This document shows positions 23,461 through 23,820 of a DNA stretch of 23,820 nt, piece after piece. Every line of letters begins with the position of its first letter. Position 1 is the stretch's first letter. The stretch comes from Verrucomicrobiota bacterium. Lineage in GTDB: Bacteria > Verrucomicrobiota > Verrucomicrobiia > Opitutales > Intestinicryptomonadaceae. Made by a program: the position numbers and the translations under genes. Below the pieces are notes generated by a model that made no database searches, had not been told where the DNA came from, and saw only the letters and a list, made by a program, of their open reading frames with translations. Location of the stretch: NCBI GenBank assembly GCA_023450935.1, contig JAEXGH010000021.1:1-23820 (forward strand). The letters run 5' to 3'.

Positions 23461-23820
23461 TAAAAACTTGCCGCTAATTTGACTGGAGATTGTGTTTATG
23501 TTAAAAATTAATTTTTAATAGTTGCAAGTAGTTTTTTAATTATTTTTTAGGAGAAACGGGAAAAGTTTTTCCCGTTTCCATTCGATTTTATGGGATATAC
23601 AGGTAGCGTGCATGCAGTTTTTATGAAAGTTTTCTCAGGTTTTTTGGGGGTTGGGAGTACTTGAAAAGGCAGTGGAATAGGGGGTTTGGGGGTAGGTATG
23701 AAAATTTTTCAAAAAAAGAGCTTGACTTAGGAGTGGATATGGGCACTATGGGTGGTCTTTTCCAATTAAGGAGGGGGCTGTTTAGAAAAGTCGCTCTGAT
23801 GGGGTTGAAAAACCCCGAGA
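23461..23820. other. Gene-free right end with promoter and hairpins
   Basis: I recognise no gene. The stretch contains a 12-bp inverted repeat at 23553-23578 (GAAACGGGAAAA / TTTTCCCGTTTC, 2-base loop), an A-tract plus promoter near 23701-23749 and a GNRA-capped hairpin at 23801-23816 (GGGGTT-GAAA-AACCCC). The layout would suit the leader of a stable RNA operon beyond the window, but that is inference. Confidence 0.5.
23701..23749 (+). promoter_or_regulatory. Strong-looking promoter with UP-like A-tracts
   Basis: An A/T block (AAAATTTTTCAAAAAAAG) directly precedes -35 TTGACT (23722-23727). A 16-base spacer and CACTAT (23744-23749) follow, then a G-rich stretch. The A-tract upstream of -35 and the G-rich start region resemble rRNA-type promoters. 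No product lies inside the window. Confidence 0.45.

Noticed and set aside
23768..23820. AAGGAGG followed by ATGGGG at 23799 as the start of a truncated gene
   Set aside because: The spacing of about 24 bases is too long for that ribosome site, and only seven codons are visible.

Overview
The window reads as a bacterial chromosomal segment from the PVC group, most likely Verrucomicrobiota and probably an Opitutae-like lineage. This is inferred from the gene content: a very long GreA of the kind known from Chlamydiae and Verrucomicrobia, an F-type ATP synthase operon, and secreted beta-rich proteins. No 16S rRNA is present to confirm it. Nearly everything is single-copy housekeeping DNA. I see no phage, insertion sequence, CRISPR array or toxin-antitoxin pair. 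The first 61 bases are a C/G homopolymer that looks like an assembly or sequencing artefact at a contig end.

Layout. From 444 to 6588 all genes are on the minus strand. In transcription order they are a giant greA with its own terminator, then an inositol-monophosphatase family gene and nadC one base apart, then prfA-prmC (release factor 1 and its methyltransferase), then tRNA-Cys(GCA) with its own promoter and terminator. From about 6600 to 10537 three plus-strand genes follow: rsmB, divergent from greA, then a two-cluster Fe-S GltD/NfnB-type flavoprotein overlapping surE. This block is visibly richer in A/T than its surroundings. From 10740 to 18139 the minus strand carries the complete ATP synthase operon atpB-E-F-H-A-G-D-C, followed by a secreted protein of unknown function. 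Three copies of a 30-bp repeat and a stem-loop terminator lie after that last gene. Divergent from atpB is mnmG (plus), convergent with a secreted right-handed beta-helix protein (20376-22298, minus). A comF-family gene (minus) lies further right. The last 360 bases hold no gene but contain a strong-looking promoter.

How it fits together. The genes serve energy conservation (F1Fo ATPase), translation and its accuracy (RF1, PrmC, RsmB, MnmG, tRNA-Cys), transcript elongation (GreA), NAD synthesis (NadC), nucleotide housekeeping (SurE) and cell-surface or polysaccharide work (beta-helix protein).

The most striking structure beyond the genes is three perfect copies of the 16-bp palindrome TGTTCCACGTGGAACA, which matches the ParB-binding parS consensus. 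Two lie exactly 60 bp apart in the intergenic region at 22541-22616. One is inside the mnmG coding sequence, within a lineage-specific protein insertion. This suggests the segment is near the replication origin, although parA, parB, rsmG and dnaA are not in view. Other items worth a look are an ATP synthase b-delta junction in which the two genes share one reading frame and are separated by a single TAG, an unusually short delta subunit, and the triplicated repeat downstream of the secreted protein gene.
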